A DNA stretch of 35,106 nt, taken from assembly GCA_019237115.1 (NCBI GenBank), contig JAFAHS010000287.1, positions 1 through 35,106 on the forward strand, in the 5' to 3' direction. This document shows positions 33,258-35,106 of the stretch, one piece after another. How positions within the stretch are numbered: position 1 is the stretch's first letter; every line of letters begins with the position of its first letter. Source of the DNA: Deltaproteobacteria bacterium (GTDB lineage Bacteria; Desulfobacterota; Binatia; Binatales; Binataceae). Position numbers and translations under genes: made by a program. Below the pieces are notes generated by a model. That model was not told the origin of the DNA. It saw only the letters and a program-made list of their open reading frames with translations, and did no database searches.

Positions 33258-33725
33258 CTAGAGCCCGAGATCACTCAATCCCGGATGGTCGTCGGGGCGG
33301 CGCCCGAGCACCCAATGATACTTGCGTTGTGACTCATGGATCGGCAGGTCATTGATGGACGCGAGACGAACCCGCATGAGGCCGTGCTCCTCAAATTCCC
33401 AATTTTCGTTCCCGTATGAGCGAAACCAATTTCCATAGTCATCGTGCCACTCGTAAGCAAAGCGCACCGCGATCCGGTTCTCGGTAAATGCCCAGAGCTC
33501 CTTGAGCAAACGGTAGTCGAGTTCTCGGGCCCACTTGCGCGTAAGGAATGACACGATCTGTTCCCGTCCGTTCACAAATTCTGCGCGGTTCCTCCAGCGG
33601 GAGTCTTCGCTATAGGCCAGCGCGACCCTTTCCGGATTGCGGGAATTCCAGCCATCTTCGGCGAGACGAACTTTCCGGGTGGCGGTGTCACGGGAAAAGG
33701 GCGGCAATGGTGGATTGCTCGACAT
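33258..33725 (-). CDS. DUF1348 (NTF2/SnoaL-like) protein
   Basis: 155 residues. Recognised as DUF1348 from the very conserved [58 protein letters not shown] and [15 protein letters not shown]. It has the NTF2-like cone fold; the biochemical role of the family is not established. The Shine-Dalgarno GAGGAGAA sits just before the ATG. It is convergent with gspN, with 57 bases between the stops, and lies downstream of an alpha/beta hydrolase gene on the same strand. A second, broken NTF2-like gene is at 19.9-20.2 kb. Confidence 0.93.
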   Translation of the reverse strand: MSSNPPLPPFSRDTATRKVRLAEDGWNSRNPERVALAYSEDSRWRNRAEFVNGREQIVSFLTRKWARELDYRLLKELWAFTENRIAVRFAYEWHDDYGNWFRSYGNENWEFEEHGLMRVRLASINDLPIHESQRKYHWVLGRRPDDHPGLSDLGL

Positions 33726-33881
33726 AAGGTTCTCCTCGCGTACCGGATCCCTCCGGGTTCGCCCTTCGGCTCCTACACCTCACAGCCTTTCAGCAATTCA
33801 TCCGGGGTCAAGGCAACCCGCCAAAAGGGCGACCCGCCAGAAGCCAGAGGTGGTAAGAGCCGATTAATTCGCACTCCAGTC
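33726..33881. other. Spacer upstream of DUF1348 gene
   Basis: 156 bases with small GC-rich inverted repeats (such as CCCGG...CCGG near 33755) and no gene. A TTGACC on the minus strand near 33810 could be a -35, but no good -10 stands at the right distance. Confidence 0.3.
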
Positions 33882-34613
33882 TTACGCCGGAGCATCAGCG
33901 AAGAACTCCAGCACCGCTTCCTTGTAGCGCCTGTCGCCAGGGGTGTTCAGGTGGTCGCGGCCTTCGATTTCCACCAGGCGGCTGTTTCGGATTGTCGAAG
34001 CCAGGGCGCGAGTCGAGCCGACCACCGTATCCTTGCTTCCGACCGCGAGAAGAACTGGCACCCGGTTATTCGCGAACGCGGTGGCGCTGATAGTCGAACG
34101 ATCCGCGCCCATGCAGGCCGCCAATGCCTTCAGGTCGTTGCGATTTGATTCCGCGAAGCGATGGAACTGTTTGGCAATCTCGGCCTTGACCGAGGAGCCG
34201 TCGGCTGCGAGCAGACCCTCGACGATGGAAGTGCGACGCGCCGGATTATTGACCGCGACAACCTGCCCGATTCCGCCGAGCACCACGGCCCGAAACCGTT
34301 CCGGATACCGAACCAGCAGTCCCATAGAGATTCGCCCGCCCATCGAATAGCCCATCAGCAGCGCCCGCCTTATGCCCGCATGATCCATGAGGGCCGTGAC
34401 ATCGTCTTCCATCAACGTTGAAGCGTAAGCCGCAGCTACGTGTGGTTTGTCGCTCTGACCATGACCGCGGCAATCGAGGGCGACCACACGATGATCGCGC
34501 GCGAGCAGTTCGAGCCATCCGGTAATGCCCCAGTTGTTCTCCGCATTCGAGGCGAAGCCGTGAACCAGCACCACCGGTTCTCCGCTGCCGCGATCTTCAT
34601 AATGAATTTTCAC
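33882..34613 (-). CDS. Alpha/beta hydrolase, natural start probably frameshifted
   Basis: 243 residues from GTG 34613. Typical alpha/beta hydrolase: VVLVHGFASN (oxyanion HG), DCRGHGQSDKP, nucleophile Ser in MGYSMGG, Asp in AVGSKD, and His in GRDHLNTPGDRRYKEAV. The substrate is unknown; short ester or lactone hydrolysis is typical. Homologues of this type usually begin MPFFESDGVKIHYE. Here MPFF lies in another frame starting at ATG 34638 with AGGAGG eight bases before it, and ESDGVKIHYE follows in the hydrolase frame. The T-run between them (A6 on the plus strand, 34627-34632) has one base too many. The GTG has no equally good ribosome site. Confidence 0.85.
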   Translation of the reverse strand: MKIHYEDRGSGEPVVLVHGFASNAENNWGITGWLELLARDHRVVALDCRGHGQSDKPHVAAAYASTLMEDDVTALMDHAGIRRALLMGYSMGGRISMGLLVRYPERFRAVVLGGIGQVVAVNNPARRTSIVEGLLAADGSSVKAEIAKQFHRFAESNRNDLKALAACMGADRSTISATAFANNRVPVLLAVGSKDTVVGSTRALASTIRNSRLVEIEGRDHLNTPGDRRYKEAVLEFFADAPA

Positions 34614-34638
34614 GCCATCGGACTCGAAAAAATGGCAT

Positions 34639-35106
34639 TACCTCCGCCTCCTGAGGCTTCGAATTTACAAAGGGTGAACACAAGTCCACAACCCAACCCG
34701 ATTTTTCTCTGCTGGTGGTGTGGTTTTTTTCAGGCGCGTGCTCAACGTGTCGGGGCATCTTCTGCTGCGTCGGGGAGTCGCATCCGCGGCCCGCTCTCGT
34801 CACACCGGTGTTTCGCACGCGCCCAAGTCATGATGACGGCCTGTTGCATCATCTTCACGGACCTGCTGGACACTCGTCAGGTGGCAGGGCCGACGACCCT
34901 TCCGTCTTGCCAACCGGTTGCGGATTCTTTTTGCGCCAGGAAACCAATTCGCGTGTTATTGACCCCGCAGAAAGTGGTGAGCGCGTCGTGGCGACGCGGT
35001 CACCCGCTGTGGAGGCCCGTCGGATTGAATGTTCAGTGCGATCGAAACGGTCTGTAATCGGGCCCAGGTTGCGCTCGAAGCGGAACCTCAGATCGACAGA
35101 TTATAG
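34639..35106. other. Right-edge region without recognised gene
   Basis: About 470 bases. Apart from the hydrolase ribosome site (34641-34653) nothing is supported. Open frames are short or shadow the hydrolase. A promoter for the hydrolase should be here; TTGTGG and GTAAAT at 17-base spacing near 34667-34695 on the minus strand are a poor candidate. Confidence 0.35.

Overview
The window reads as a chromosomal segment of a GC-rich, Gram-negative, didermic bacterium. The outer membrane is implied by an LptE-type LPS assembly lipoprotein, two other lipoproteins with clear lipoboxes and a type II secretion (T2SS) operon. The gene neighbourhoods (nrdR-ribD-ribBA-nusB, rpmF-plsX-fabD-acpP, long-form hisG after hisI, a gspE-to-gspN run) fit a deltaproteobacterium-like or Binatota-like lineage; that placement is inference and no phylogenetic marker was tested. 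No rRNA, tRNA, CRISPR array, integrase, transposase or phage module was recognised.

Region 1 (1-16.5 kb) is almost solid coding sequence on the minus strand. In transcription order from the right it holds: thrB (homoserine kinase); metF, folE and rpiA (C1, pterin and pentose metabolism); a glycerate 2-kinase and an NAD-type isocitrate dehydrogenase; a cytoplasmic sulfite-oxidase-fold Mo protein, glpD and nth; DUF177/yceD, rpmF, plsX, fabD and acpP (ribosome plus fatty-acid/phospholipid initiation); and nrdR, ribD, ribBA, nusB and lptE (partial). The fatty-acid block lacks fabH, fabG and fabF. The riboflavin block lacks ribE and ribH, and the DHBP-synthase half of RibBA has lost key catalytic residues.

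Region 2 (16.5-24.2 kb) is a patchwork: bcp (peroxiredoxin), a convergent lipoprotein with an alpha/beta-hydrolase fold but no nucleophilic serine, a structured intergenic element, hisI-hisG, a frameshifted NTF2/SnoaL-like pseudogene, a glutathione S-transferase, about 1 kb without a recognisable gene, a small crotonase operon and a BamE-like lipoprotein.

Region 3 (24.2-33.2 kb) is a compact plus-strand T2SS operon, gspE-F-G-H-I-J-K-L-M-N. It encodes the ATPase, the inner-membrane platform and all pseudopilins, but not the secretin GspD, the coupling protein GspC or the prepilin peptidase. Those must be encoded elsewhere if the machine works.

Region 4 (33.2-35.1 kb) carries two minus-strand genes, a DUF1348 protein and an alpha/beta hydrolase. 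The hydrolase seems to have a one-base homopolymer frameshift right after its natural start codon. The last ~470 bases hold nothing recognisable.

I found no convincing new multi-gene system. The most interesting signals are the degenerate RibB domain, the serine-less lipoprotein hydrolase, the ~100-nt inverted-repeat element upstream of hisI, a hairpin over the plsX ribosome-binding site, and the hydrolase frameshift.
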